The notes under the pieces are model-generated. The model saw nothing but the letters and a program-made list of their open reading frames with translations, ran no database searches and was not told where the DNA came from. The translations under genes were made by a program, and so were the position numbers. Source: Caldilineae bacterium (GTDB lineage: Bacteria > Chloroflexota > Anaerolineae > JAAEKA01). From it: a stretch of 64,000 nt of DNA. Location: the NCBI GenBank assembly GCA_020634555.1, contig JACKBK010000006.1, positions 62,001 to 126,000 of the forward strand, read 5' to 3'. Within the stretch, counting starts at the first letter, position 1. Each line of letters starts with the position of its first letter. Shown here in pieces: positions 42,381-52,900 of the stretch.

Positions 42381-44720
42381 TTAGCCGCCGTTGTAGCGCA
42401 GGATCTCCTGGCCGCCGGCGTCGAAGATGACAAGCTGGCCGCCGGGCAGGTCGAAGCTGGCGGCGCCCTGCAGGCTGGCCAGATATATCTGTTCCTGGTC
42501 CATCACATCCTGCTCGCACGCCATCTGAGTGGAGATCAGCGGTCCGACCGTCAGCGTCGTGCCGTCCACGGTGTAGGCGCCGCTGTAGGTGTTGCAGCCG
42601 CTGTTGCCGCTGACCGTGCCTGCATTGTCGAAGGCCAGGGTAATGGTTGTGTTAGGCAACGGCACTCGACCCGGCTCGAAGGAACTCAGCGCCCAGCTTG
42701 TGTTGGCCAGCGGGTTGCCCGGAATCACCGTCACCGTCACCTGTTGCGTCTGCGTCGTGCCGTCGATGAGCGCCACGCGTATCTCATAGGTCGTCGTCGT
42801 GTCGAGGCAATGGACCTGGACGCCATTGCCGGTGACCGGGTAGTCTTCGTAGGCTGCGCCCTGCGGGTAGACCCAGACAGCCTGCACGTTCTCTACGTTC
42901 CACGCCAGCGTTGTACACTGACCGGCGTCGATGGTAGTCGGATTGGCGCTGAACTGAATGATCGGCTCCGGCGGCGCCGTTGGCTCCGGTGTCGCTGTGG
43001 GAGGAAGCGGGGTGTTGGTCGGTGGAACCGGGATCACCGTGGCTGCTGGCGGCTGGGTTGCGGTCGGTTCAGGAGGCGGCGGCACGGTGACGTAGGCACG
43101 CTGGTCAACCATGATCAGCCAGCCGCCGCCGGCCGGCAGGACCAGTTCCATGGTGTTGCCGCCGGCGCGAACTCTGTAGGTTTGGGCTGCCAGCAGCGCG
43201 TTGATGAAACCCTGATCGTAGGAGTCGGGACCGCACTCGGCCAGCGTCACCGGGCCGGGTTGCGCCAGCATTCCTCCTGCCATGCCTCCCTGGCTCAGCT
43301 CGTAGGTCATTCCACCGTTGTTGCAGTCAGCCGTAAACCGGATCATTCCGTCGGAGTTGTAGATCACTTGGTAGGCCTCTGGGTTGGGGATCGCGACGAT
43401 CGAGTCGCTGCCGGGCTGCTCAGGACCATTGGTCCACAGCCAGACCACGTCCTGCAGCCCTGAGGCCGGCACGCCCTTGATCTCCAGCGAGGCCACCAGC
43501 GCATCCAGCGTTTCCAGGTCAGGTTCCCAGTCAGCGGGCGGCAGCGCGTTCAGGGCATCGGCAGTCGTGGAGATCACGCCCATGGGATCAGCATTGAACG
43601 CGTCCCAGTCCTCTTGTGGAATCTGGCTGACGTCGGCGGGCGCCGCATCCGTAGTAACCGGATACCAGAAGGAAACCAGGTACTGGCCGTCGTTGGTGAA
43701 TCCCTGGTAGACGTAGCGCAGCCCCTGGTTGGTCACCGGATTGGCGTCCTGCGCCCAGCGGCCGACAAAGCGGTAGCCGGTCTGGGTGGCGCTGAGAAGG
43801 TTCAACTCGCTGGCCGGCACGGCGCGGCTGATCTGCACCGCCAGATCGTTGTACCCTGCAATCTCCGATGAGGGTAGCGCGGGCATTCCGCTGGTCGGCG
43901 CCGGGCTGGGCATGGTGAAGGCGTACTGCTCGATCCGGTCGAGGGTGCGGCTGACCGACGGATCGCCTGCCGCGTCCCACTGCGCCCGGTAGGCGTTGAC
44001 CGGGATGATGTACATGATCGGATCGCTGGGCTGGCGGTCAGCAGGGTCGGTGACGCCGAAGAGGATCTCGATGTGTTCCGGCAATCCCGTCGGGCCGGGC
44101 GGCATACTGGCGTCGTAAGGCGTCTCAGGCACCAGCACCGGCTGCCAGGAATAGGGCAATCCCTGGGTGTCGAGGCTGATATCGTTGGGACCGATGCCGA
44201 GCGCGCTAAAGGGAGTGAACTGCATCTGCCCGGCGGCGTCACCCAACACCAACTGCAGATCGCCCGTTTCAGTAACCAACGCGCCGCTGACCCGCCCCAG
44301 CAGGCTGAGATAGAGCTGGTCCATGGACCCCTCGCCGCAGAACGCCATGGTCGCGGCGCCGAGTTGGATGGTCAACGACTCGCCGTCTAGCGTGTAGCTG
44401 CCGGCGACCTGGTTGCAGTCGGCCTGGATGGCCACCGTGTTGTCGTCGGCAAAGGTCAGTGTGTAGTTCTGCGGGTCGGGGACCACTGACTGGTTGGCTG
44501 GCGCGGTTTCGGTCAGCGCCGTCCATTGCCAGGGAGTGGCGGTCAGTTCCTCCTGGGTCGCCGGCGCGTGGGTGGTATCGGTCGCGGGCGGACGCGCGGG
44601 CTGCTCGCCCGCGGGGATCTGATCAGGCGTTGGGGCTTCAGGGATGCCAGCAGGCTGGCAGGCGGCAAAGAGCAGCAGGCTGACCAGCAGCAGCAAAGCA
44701 AGCGGGGTGGACCGTCTCAT
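42381..44720 (-). CDS. Surface lipoprotein with three META/HslJ-like domains
   Basis: 779 residues. Lipoprotein signal LLLFAAC (Cys21). Three META-type domains can be recognised from their pattern of a Cys-containing strand NCxxxxGxY: first about 60-165 (IQADCNQVAGSYTLDGESL), second about 430-540 (FTADCNNGGMTYELS), third about 675-779 (SGNSGCNTYSGAYTVDGTTL). A Pro/Thr-rich stretch (about 545-590) and an Ig-like segment (about 596-670) precede the last. META domains occur in HslJ-like envelope proteins; function here unknown. It is downstream of the Asp-box gene on the same strand. Confidence 0.75.
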   Translation of the reverse strand: MRRSTPLALLLLVSLLLFAACQPAGIPEAPTPDQIPAGEQPARPPATDTTHAPATQEELTATPWQWTALTETAPANQSVVPDPQNYTLTFADDNTVAIQADCNQVAGSYTLDGESLTIQLGAATMAFCGEGSMDQLYLSLLGRVSGALVTETGDLQLVLGDAAGQMQFTPFSALGIGPNDISLDTQGLPYSWQPVLVPETPYDASMPPGPTGLPEHIEILFGVTDPADRQPSDPIMYIIPVNAYRAQWDAAGDPSVSRTLDRIEQYAFTMPSPAPTSGMPALPSSEIAGYNDLAVQISRAVPASELNLLSATQTGYRFVGRWAQDANPVTNQGLRYVYQGFTNDGQYLVSFWYPVTTDAAPADVSQIPQEDWDAFNADPMGVISTTADALNALPPADWEPDLETLDALVASLEIKGVPASGLQDVVWLWTNGPEQPGSDSIVAIPNPEAYQVIYNSDGMIRFTADCNNGGMTYELSQGGMAGGMLAQPGPVTLAECGPDSYDQGFINALLAAQTYRVRAGGNTMELVLPAGGGWLIMVDQRAYVTVPPPPEPTATQPPAATVIPVPPTNTPLPPTATPEPTAPPEPIIQFSANPTTIDAGQCTTLAWNVENVQAVWVYPQGAAYEDYPVTGNGVQVHCLDTTTTYEIRVALIDGTTQTQQVTVTVIPGNPLANTSWALSSFEPGRVPLPNTTITLAFDNAGTVSGNSGCNTYSGAYTVDGTTLTVGPLISTQMACEQDVMDQEQIYLASLQGAASFDLPGGQLVIFDAGGQEILRYNGG

Positions 44721-44812
44721 CTTAGTTTTCTCACTTTCGTTGGGGTTGAGTGGTTTTGCAGCGTACGCTGAACGCCGGTTACATGCACCGGGGAAGCGAA
44801 ATGTTTACTCGT

Positions 44813-46186
44813 CTACATTGACACCAATGGCAGATACGCCCGCCGGCGCACCTGGGGCTTCTCCATGCACGCCCACGTTGCCCCGCCGTCGTCGGAGCGG
44901 TACATGTAGTCGTCGTAGGTCCCCGCGACGTAGGCGTGCATGAACAACGAGTACGGTTTGGCGGGAACAGGTGTGCCCGGTGCATCGACGCGCGGCAGGA
45001 AGACCTGGTGTAGGGTGGCGTTGCTCGTTGCCGACCGCTCACTGTTCATCGGCTGGTTCAAGATCACGGGCGCAGCGGGGTTGGCAGTCATCGGATTCAT
45101 CAGCGATGAACTGGCTCGTCTGGCCACTTCCAGGCTGAACACCGTCCCCGATACCGTCAATCGCCGCCAGCTTAGTCCATCGTCGTAGCTGGCGTACAGC
45201 CCATCTCTGGTGGCAAGATAGATCGTGGGGTCTTCGGGGTAGTCGGGCGCAAAGCGTGGAATGAGTCCTCCCACTTGTGTCAGCGAATGGTCACATGCTG
45301 CAGTCGAGCCCCAAGGGAAGATCGCCCGCCACGTCAGTCCGCCATCCCTGCTCTGAAACAGCGAGTTGTCATAGAAACTTATCAGGAGTGTGTGGTCACG
45401 GGCATAGCCGGGTGACACCTGGAGATGCGAATTCAGCATCGAGGTGTAGCACAGTCCCTGGCCAGCCGTCTGCCACGTTTCGCCGCCGTCATGGGAGAGG
45501 ATGAAGTCGTTGCCCAAAGTCTGGCTGTTGCCCAACAGCGTCGCCCAGATAGTCTGGTCGTTGTCGTAGTCGGACGACACCGCCACACTCCAGGCGTTGG
45601 TTTCCTCCCAGATCATCTGCCAACTCTGGCCGCCGTCCTCTGAACGGGCGATACCAAAGGGTAGTGGACTCCAGTCGAAATACCACCAGCGCGGTTGAAA
45701 CAGAACATTTGCTTGGCCAGCGGCGCGTAGACTAAACCAAGAACAGTCAAGATCAACTGCACTGCAAGCCGCAGTGCGTTCCTCCCAAACGTCGCCTGTT
45801 TGCTCGCTCCGAAATAGGTGGTACTGGCGATAGTAGAGGTCCTGCACCCCGAGATAGAGGGTGATCCCACCATCGGCGTTGTGCGGCGTCATCTGAAACT
45901 GCTCAATGCTTGAAAGGAACAGGTCTGGCGCAAATGTGAAAATTAATTGCCACGTTTGGCCATTATCCTGACTGCGCCACAGCAAGCTCTCAGACACGTT
46001 GATCCAAAACATCGTCTCATCCTGGTCGTATCGAGGCGACGGAAACACGTAGTCGCGAGTCAACTCTTGTTGGCATGCGGGTAAGATCGTCTGAGCACGC
46101 GTCCGTTGGCTGCCCCATGGCCCCAGGAGCGACAACAACAGAAACGCCGAAGCCACGGCTGTCGTGAAGAGGGTTGCTCGTCTCAT
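44813..46186 (-). CDS. Secreted Asp-box (BNR) beta-propeller protein
   Basis: 457 residues with an N-terminal signal peptide (about 1-31, ending TRAQ). Six Asp-box motifs are visible: SQDNGQTW, SEDGGQSW, SHDGGETW, SRDGGLTW, SYDDGLSW, SDDGGATW, the repeat of sialidase/YCF48-type propellers. No sialidase catalytic arginine motif is obvious, so an enzymatic role is not claimed. The protein ends in RRAYLPLVSM, a short tail also seen in the neighbouring leucine-rich protein. ATG 46186 is 11 bp after a small ORF; the longer frame to 46393 covers that ORF and is unlikely. Confidence 0.75.
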   Translation of the reverse strand: MRRATLFTTAVASAFLLLSLLGPWGSQRTRAQTILPACQQELTRDYVFPSPRYDQDETMFWINVSESLLWRSQDNGQTWQLIFTFAPDLFLSSIEQFQMTPHNADGGITLYLGVQDLYYRQYHLFRSEQTGDVWEERTAACSAVDLDCSWFSLRAAGQANVLFQPRWWYFDWSPLPFGIARSEDGGQSWQMIWEETNAWSVAVSSDYDNDQTIWATLLGNSQTLGNDFILSHDGGETWQTAGQGLCYTSMLNSHLQVSPGYARDHTLLISFYDNSLFQSRDGGLTWRAIFPWGSTAACDHSLTQVGGLIPRFAPDYPEDPTIYLATRDGLYASYDDGLSWRRLTVSGTVFSLEVARRASSSLMNPMTANPAAPVILNQPMNSERSATSNATLHQVFLPRVDAPGTPVPAKPYSLFMHAYVAGTYDDYMYRSDDGGATWACMEKPQVRRRAYLPLVSM

Positions 46187-46197
46187 GATGCATGCCC

Positions 46198-46341
46198 CTA
46201 TTGGTCCGGCGTGGCTGTCACGGGAACACCCCCTGCCCAAGTCGTTCCAGCCGGTATCGTGAGCGAGTATTCGCCAGACTGCATGACGTAAAACAGGAGC
46301 AGGATGGCTGCCCCCCGACGGTTGTTGCGATGGTCGTCCAT
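46198..46341 (-). CDS. Small 47-residue protein upstream of the Asp-box gene
   Basis: ATG 46341 is preceded by GGAGGA at ideal spacing and encodes MDDHRNNRRGAAILLLFYVM, then QSGEYSLTIPAGTTWAGGVP and VTATPDQ. A basic N-terminus and one hydrophobic stretch (AAILLLFYVM) could be a short membrane or export segment. It is the first frame after the promoter at 46406-46434 and ends 11 bp before the Asp-box gene. No family recognised. Confidence 0.6.
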   Translation of the reverse strand: MDDHRNNRRGAAILLLFYVMQSGEYSLTIPAGTTWAGGVPVTATPDQ

Positions 46342-46405
46342 GAGCTTCCTCCACATGATAGCCAGCAGTAACGCCAGCCGATTTCATCATCAACGAACTG
46401 ACCTG

Positions 46406-46434
46406 ATGATAGCACCTGTTTGGCGGGGCGTCAA
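46406..46434 (-). promoter_or_regulatory. Sigma-70 promoter for the small ORF/Asp-box operon
   Basis: Minus strand TTGACG (46434-46429), 17-bp spacer, TATCAT (46411-46406) with TGC directly before the -10. The predicted start lies about 58 nt before the ATG of the small ORF. Confidence 0.7.
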
Positions 46435-46777
46435 CAGGGCATTTGGAGCATTGACGAACCGATCATGACTGTGTTCCGGGAACTTGATGTGTTGTTCATA
46501 GCGCTGGCGTCCGCGAAGCTGACCTGGATCATACCACGAAACAGCCGAGTCGTGGTACATTGCTGGTACGGGAAATAGACGCGGTGCGATTCTCGCCTTG
46601 AGCGGGAAGATGAAAGCATTGTCATGAAATTCACGCACTCGTGTAATCAAGGATTAATGTTCATCGCGTACATTGAGACTGTAAGAAACTACCGAGTTGT
46701 AGGACATGATGGCATGGGAAGATCGCAGGACGGGAAGAGACGACCTACCGACTTACCACCTCTGGTGAGGGAAACTC
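46435..46777. other. Intergenic stretch without recognisable gene
   Basis: About 340 bp between the minus-strand promoter and the leucine-rich-repeat pseudogene. Short frames are present but none has a ribosome site or family resemblance. No repeat of the types found elsewhere in the window is seen. Confidence 0.5.
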
Positions 46778-48515
46778 ATGAAACACAATCACAACCGCAA
46801 ACCCACAACCACGACATCGGCCGCCTGGCACATCTTTGCGATGCTTCTGCTGGCTGCCTTGCTGGTGGGACCGTCGCCGTCGCCGGTGCGCGCCGGTGAG
46901 AGCCAAACCGACAAATCTCCCCAGTTCGACTGCACCACGGTCACCGAGATACCGGTGGCCAGTGTGAAGCGCTGGTGGCGCTGTACGACAGCACCAACGG
47001 CGACAATTGGTACTGGAAGGACGGCTGGCTGCAAACCGACACGCCTTGCAGTTGGTTGGCATCACCTGTGATGCAGGCCATGTCACCAAGCTTGAACTGG
47101 TCATAGTAACACTTTTGCGCGGTGCGCTTCCGCCCGAATTAGGGCAACCTGGCTGAACTAGCGAGGCTGGACTTGCGAGCTGAGAATTACCTGACCGGTC
47201 CGCTTCCTGGCACGTTGACAAACCTCGAGCCATGTCTCGGTTTTCAGTCTGTTTCTCAACGAGCTTACCGGTCCGCTTCCTCCTGAACTGGGCAACATGA
47301 CTTCGTTTAGTGGCTTGGATCCTGAATGACAATCAGATTGACGGTCCCATCCCCCTCCATTGGGGCGACCTGACTGCAATCTGGGGATATTTCTCAGAAC
47401 AAAACCAGTTGAGCGGCCCCATCCCGCCGGAACTGGGCGATCTTTCCAATCTGGAAAACCTGTCCGTTGGAGGAGAACCACCTCAGCGGCTCGATCCCTC
47501 CGAAACTCGGCCAACTCAGCAACCTGTGCGACCTCGAACCTGAGCGAGAACGAGTTGACCGGGACCATGCCGCCCGATCTGGGCAACCTGACCGGCCTCG
47601 GTTGGTGCCGCTCCTCGGTCCCACCAACGGCGACCTGGCCCGGTTGCGGGACAGAAGCAACACACCTGCGCGGCTGTATCCTGGCGCCGCTATAGTTCGC
47701 CGATGGCCGGCCGCCGCAACCTGAAACCGGCTACCTCAACCTCAACAGCAACCACCTCAGCGGCTCCATTCCGGTGGAGTTGAGCCAACTGACGGACGCC
47801 TCGGGCTTGAATCTGGGCTGCAACATGCTGTCGGCGACCCGTTCCCTACCCCGTGGCGCAGCGTAATCCGCTGGGGTAATCTTGCCTTCAACGCGTTGAC
47901 TCGCTACGAACCGGTGCTCCGTCCCTTTGGTATTGGCGCCAGACCAGACCGTGGCCCCGGCGAACCTGGCGGCGACCGGCAGCAGCAACGGCGATCCTAT
48001 CATCATCACCTGGACGCCTATTCTCATCTTGGGACGAGGGCTACTACGAGATCAGCTACGCTTCGGCGCCCGGCGGACCCTTCACCGTGTACGGCCAGAC
48101 GGCCGACAAGATCGCCAGCAGCTACACCGTCCAGCTGCCGGCCCAGGAGACGCCCTATTACTTCCGGCTGCGCACCGTCACCTTGCCCCATACCTACATC
48201 AACTACGGTGTCGATTGTGACTATCAATCAAACACGGTGATCAGCGAGTACACGGAGGTAGTGGCGTCGGGCGGCTGGGATCCGCCGCCCACCGAGACGC
48301 CGACCCCCACCCCGACAGGAACATCGACGGCGACGCCGACGGCTACAGCGACGACCACTGCAACCGCCACTGCCACACCTACGCACACCGCCACGGCTAC
48401 TGCGACACCGACCGCGACTGCGACCGAAACCGCCACGCCAACCGCGACACCCACTGCGACGGCCACCGCCACAGCGACCCCGTCCCGACTGTGGCTGCCG
48501 CTGATCCTGCACTGA
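46778..48515 (+). pseudogene. Leucine-rich repeat/FN3 surface protein gene broken by many frameshifts
   Basis: ATG 46778 opens a signal peptide (MKHNHNRKPT to about VRAG), then CTTVTEIPVA. The continuation CEALVALYDSTNGDNW lies in another frame, and later LRR units (GPIPPELGDLSNLENL, SGSIPPKLGQLSNL, TGTMPPDLGNLTGL) alternate among all three frames. At least three one-base indels fall in the first 400 bp (near 46961, 47057, 47142). The 3' part encodes an FN3-like domain (PYYFRLRTVTLPHTYINYG), a long Thr-rich TATATPT tail and a final RLWLPLILH. Intact relatives are secreted adhesins. Either decay or sequence error is possible. Confidence 0.75.
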
Positions 48516-48812
48516 CGAGGGCATCTGCCCCTTGACATTGAAGACCGGGATTGGAGGTTTTCGCGTCTGATGATCGCCGTCGCCGCGCGTCTCCTTTCGC
48601 CGGCTGCTTTCTGCTTGGACGCGTGATCAGCTCACTCCAATGGAGAGTCTGTTAGCGCCCGTCTCCTGCCAAACGGTGGTGAAGGATTGTTCGCCGGACC
48701 AGGGCAGGATGTCGGCCTCCAGATCGACGAAAACCCTCATGACGGGCCACAAACACGGGATGCCCCGTCCCTACGCGCCAACGCATTCTGAGCGCCCCCG
48801 AATGCTCAGACA
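48516..48812. other. Intergenic stretch, nothing recognised
   Basis: About 300 bp between the pseudogene end and the 3' end of the SWIM gene. I find no convincing gene, hairpin terminator or repeat. Confidence 0.5.
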
Positions 48813-49718
48813 CTAGGACGATTCCTCTCCCAGCGCCAGCAGCAGCGCATGGTCGCTCACTGACTGGTAGGCCGCCGCCAGCGGGTCGGTGATCTCGCCG
48901 GGCTTGCGCTCGAAGGGCGGTTTGCCCAGCCGCTTCAGCAGTCCCGCCTCGACAGCTGGACGGACGACCGGTGCGCTGAACCCGTCCAGCCCGTCGCCCA
49001 TATCCCAGAACCGATCCAGGACAGCCTCCAGCGGTTCGATGCTCTCCGGCAAGGACTCCGGCGCTGGAGCGACCTCATACGCCGGCGAATCCTCGGCCAG
49101 CGCCAGGTCAGCCACGCCGCGCCGCCGATGCAGCTCGGCCAGCAACTGATCCTTGTCCTTGCCGCGCAGGTGAAAGATCAGGAAGGGGTCCTGGTCAAAG
49201 CGCTCACCCAGCAAGAAGTAGACCGCGGCGACGTGCTTGCACGGGTTGGCGTAGTCGGGGCAGGAACAGTCCGTGTGCAGGTCGTCGCTGCGCGTGGGAA
49301 AGAGGCTGACGTGCGCGGCCCAGAACGCAGTTTCCACATCGGGCGGCATCTCGCCGGCCAGCAGCTTGGCAGCAAAGATCGCCTGCCCGGCCAGCGCTTC
49401 AATCACTTCGGACCACTCGGCGTCTGTCAGAGTCTTGACCGCGATCTTCACCTTGTAGGGCCGGGCGCGCGATCCCTGGACGCGCGATGTGACCACGCCG
49501 GGGCCGATGTCCAGGTCCAGCACCTGGCCTTTGCGGGCGTAGCTGCGGCCGCGGCTCAACCGGCCCGAGTCCAGCAGCGGCTCCAGCGCGGCGATCCACT
49601 TGTCGGCCCACCAGCTCTCGCCGATCTTGCCGCGTTTGCTGCGGGCCTTGATGCCGTCGGCCGCGCGCGGCTTGCTGGGCTGGGGATACCAATCGTCGTA
49701 GTCGTAGCGTCGTGGCAT
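48813..49718 (-). CDS. SWIM zinc finger protein
   Basis: 301 residues. The SWIM motif CxC-xn-CxH is visible as DCSCPDYANPCKHVAAVYFL (about 150-169). The N-terminus (YDYDDWYPQPSKPRAADGIK) and the WADKWIAALEPLL segment are typical of SWIM proteins that accompany SNF2 helicases. The SNF2-type helicase lies just upstream on the same strand, separated by a nested inverted repeat of 170 bp. DNA- or protein-binding is likely; pathway unknown. Confidence 0.85.
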   Translation of the reverse strand: MPRRYDYDDWYPQPSKPRAADGIKARSKRGKIGESWWADKWIAALEPLLDSGRLSRGRSYARKGQVLDLDIGPGVVTSRVQGSRARPYKVKIAVKTLTDAEWSEVIEALAGQAIFAAKLLAGEMPPDVETAFWAAHVSLFPTRSDDLHTDCSCPDYANPCKHVAAVYFLLGERFDQDPFLIFHLRGKDKDQLLAELHRRRGVADLALAEDSPAYEVAPAPESLPESIEPLEAVLDRFWDMGDGLDGFSAPVVRPAVEAGLLKRLGKPPFERKPGEITDPLAAAYQSVSDHALLLALGEESS

Positions 49719-49767
49719 AGGTGTCTCTCAATGAAGTTTACAGAGGATCGCCGCGGAAACTTGTAGC

Positions 49768-49937
49768 TTAGCGCCGGTCGAGTAGCGGATTGAGGCAACC
49801 CAAATCTCATGAAACGGTGAGACATCAGCGTACCGAGACCAAGCGGATTGCGCGCGCGACTCGCTTGGTCTCGGTACGCTGACTGTACTCATCTTCATTC
49901 AAACAGTCTCCACAACCCGCTACTCGACCGGCGCTAA
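49768..49937. mobile_element. Nested inverted-repeat element (MITE-like)
   Basis: Outer terminal inverted repeats of 21 bp are exact (49768-49788 and 49917-49937, TTAGCGCCGGTCGAGTAGCG...). An inner pair, also 21 bp and exact (49825-49845 and 49862-49882, core CGTACCGAGACCAAGCG), encloses a 16-bp loop. No protein is encoded. The element sits between the SWIM and SNF2 genes and ends just before the helicase stop at 49941. A target-site duplication is not evident. Confidence 0.7.
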
Positions 49938-49940
49938 GCC

Positions 49941-52900
49941 TTAACCTGCTGCGTCCTGGCGCAGCGTCAAAAGTTGGCGCAGGTCGTCGGTAGACAGCTC
50001 GGTCAGCCACCCCTCGCCAGCGCCGACCACGGCGTCGGCCAGCGCCTGCTTGCGCTCGATCAGGTCGTCGATGGCCTCCTCCAGCGTGCCGGCGCACACC
50101 AGCTTATGAACGTGAACGTTGCGCGTCTGGCCGATGCGAAAGGCGCGGTCGGTGGCCTGGTTCTCCACAGCCGGGTTCCACCAACGGTCGAAGTGGAAGA
50201 CGTGGTTGGCCGCGGTCAGGTTCAGACCGGTGCCGCCTGCTTTCAGCGACAGGATGAACAGCGCAGGGCTGCGGCGGCTCTGGAAGCGGGCAACCATCTC
50301 GTCGCGCTTCGACAGCGGCGTGCCGCCATGCAGGAAAAGCACCTCCTGGCCAAAAGCCTCCTGTAACTGGCGCTTGAGCAGCCCACCCATCTCGGCGAAC
50401 TGGGTGAAAATCAGCGCCTGGTCGCCCTCGGCCAGCGCCTCCTCCAGCATTTCGTTGAGGCGCGCCAGCTTGCCGGAGCGGTGTTCCGGCCCGTCAGGAC
50501 CGGAGAGCAGGGCCGGACTGCCGTCGGCCAGGAACTGCGCCGGGTGGTTGCAGACCTGTTTGAGCTTGAGCAGCGTGGCAAGCACCAGACCGCGCCGCCC
50601 GATGCCTTCACTCACCTCCAACTGCTGAAGCGAGTCCTTCACCACAGCCTGGTAGAGTGTGGCCTGCTCGGCGGTCAGCGTGCAGTAGGTGGTCATCTCC
50701 AGCTTGTCGGGCAGGTCCTGGATGATGGTGGGGTCGGTCTTGAGGCGGCGCAGAATGAACGGCTGCGTCAGCGAGCGCAACCGACGGGCCGCTTCCTCGT
50801 CGCCGGCCTTCTCGATAGGGCGGGCGAAATGCCGCTGGAAGTCGCGCTGCGATCCCAGATAGCCGGGGTTGAGGAAGTGCATGATCGACCACAGCTCGTT
50901 CAGGCGGTTCTCCACCGGGGTCCCGGTCAGGGCAATCCGGTGCTCGGCCGGCAGCTTGCGGATGGTCTGCGTCTGTTTGGCGCCTGGGTTCTTGATGTTC
51001 TGCGCCTCGTCCAGGATCACATCGCCCCAGTCGATGGTCAGCATCATGTCGGCATCGCGCCGGGCCAGCGCGTAGGTGCTGATGACCACATCGTGCCCGC
51101 GTGCGGCCTCCGCGAACTCTTCGCCGCGCCGCCGGTCGCCGCCGTGATGCACCATGACGCGCAGCGAGGGTGCAAAGCGTTGGATCTCGCGCTGCCAGTT
51201 GCCCACCACAGACGTCGGGCAGATAACCAGCGCCGGGCTGGCTCGGGTCCCCGCCGATGCGCCGGGCGAGCGCGTTGCCAGCAGATAGGCGATGGTCTCG
51301 GCGGTCTTGCCCAGCCCCATGTCGTCGGCCAGACAGGCGCCGAATCCCCAGCGGCGGAGAAAGGCGAGCCAGGAAAAGCCGCGCTGCTGGTAGGGGCGCA
51401 ACTGGCCGCTGAATGCAGCCGGCTGTGGCAGCACCGCCATCTGGCCACCCGCCGTTTGCAGTTCTTCCACCAGGCGCGACAGCCATCCATCCGCGCTCAC
51501 GCCGACCACATCGATGCCGGCGATCTGTTCCTGCGAGCCAAGCAGCACGCGCAGGGCCTCTTGCAGTGACAGCTCGCCCGCAGTTTTCTGCCGCGTTTCC
51601 CAGAACTTGATCGCCGTCTCCACCTGCTCCGGGTCGAGGACAGCCCACTGGCCGCGAATCCGTACCAACGGCTGCTTCAGGCTGGCAAGCCGTTCCAGCT
51701 CCTTGAGGGTCAGCGGTTCATCCCCCAACGCCAGGCTCCAGTCCACCGACACGATGCGCTCGAAACTCATGCCGCCAACCCCGCCCGATGGCGCTTTTTG
51801 CTGCGCTGGGCGCAGATTGAGCCGGGCGCCTAGCCGGTTGGAGGCACCGCGGCGGCCCCACCACTGTGGCGCCAGCACGCCAAAACCGCTCTCCTCCAGC
51901 AGCAAGGCCGTCTCGCGCAGGAAAGTGTATGCCTCCTCGGTGGTCAACGCGGCTGCCTCTGGCCGGGCCGCGTGCAGGCTCTCTTCGATGGGAGCGAAGA
52001 GACGCGACGCCTTGCCCAGCCCGGCCAGCATCTGTTCCTGTGGCTGGTCGAAGCGCCGATCCAGATAGCGCAGCTTCTGGCCGCGCGCCCGCCAGACCTG
52101 CTCCGCAGGCACCAGCAGGCTCAGATCGTCGGCGGCCTGCAAGAGGTAGCGCAGTTGCCAGGCGCGCTCATTCCGCTCAACCGGGGGTTCTTCAGGCGGT
52201 TCCAACCGAAAACAGAGGCGAAAGGCCTCGTCGCCGTCGGTCCGTAGCTGTGCCAGCCAGTCATTGACCTGTCCGGCAAGACGCGCGAGGTCGCCGGCCG
52301 AACCGTCCACCGCCGGATCGGCGCGCAGCAGCGCATTTCGCCAGCGCAACTCGGAACGCACAGGAACGCGAGCGGCAGTCGCGGCGGACTGCGCAGCCCA
52401 ACCGCGCACACAGGCATCGGTGACGGTGTGCAGGAAGTTGGTCAGCAGACCGGCAGGCCCGGGTGGGTTGGCCGGGTCGTCAGGCAGACGCAGCGCACGG
52501 CAAACCGGCGGCATGGCGGCTGCCAGTTGCTCCAGCCGTGTCCGGTCGGCCGGGTCGTCCAGAGAGGGTTGCCACGCAGCACGATAGGTTGCCTGGGACT
52601 TCTGACTACCCGCGGCTGGAGCAACTGGTTCCGGCAAGGCCGGCACCAAGCGTTGCCGCGCCAGCAAGCTGAGCTGGAAGCGCGCCGCCATCCGCCAGAA
52701 CTTCACGTCCGCGCCCAACGTGACCTGCGGTGGCAGCCGGTCACGCTCCGGCAGGCGAGCCAACCAGGGCAACGCATCTTCAGGAGAGAGCAAGCAGCCG
52801 GCTACCTGCCAGGTGGCCAGACTGGTCTCGCCGTCTGGCGTATCCTCGGCGTCAACCAGCAGGTCGGGCGATGACAGAGGTTGTATGCCGCGGCTGGGGA

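Noticed and set aside
44813..46186. Sialidase function for the Asp-box protein
   Set aside because: Asp-boxes are structural; the FRIP motif and arginine triad of sialidases were not found.
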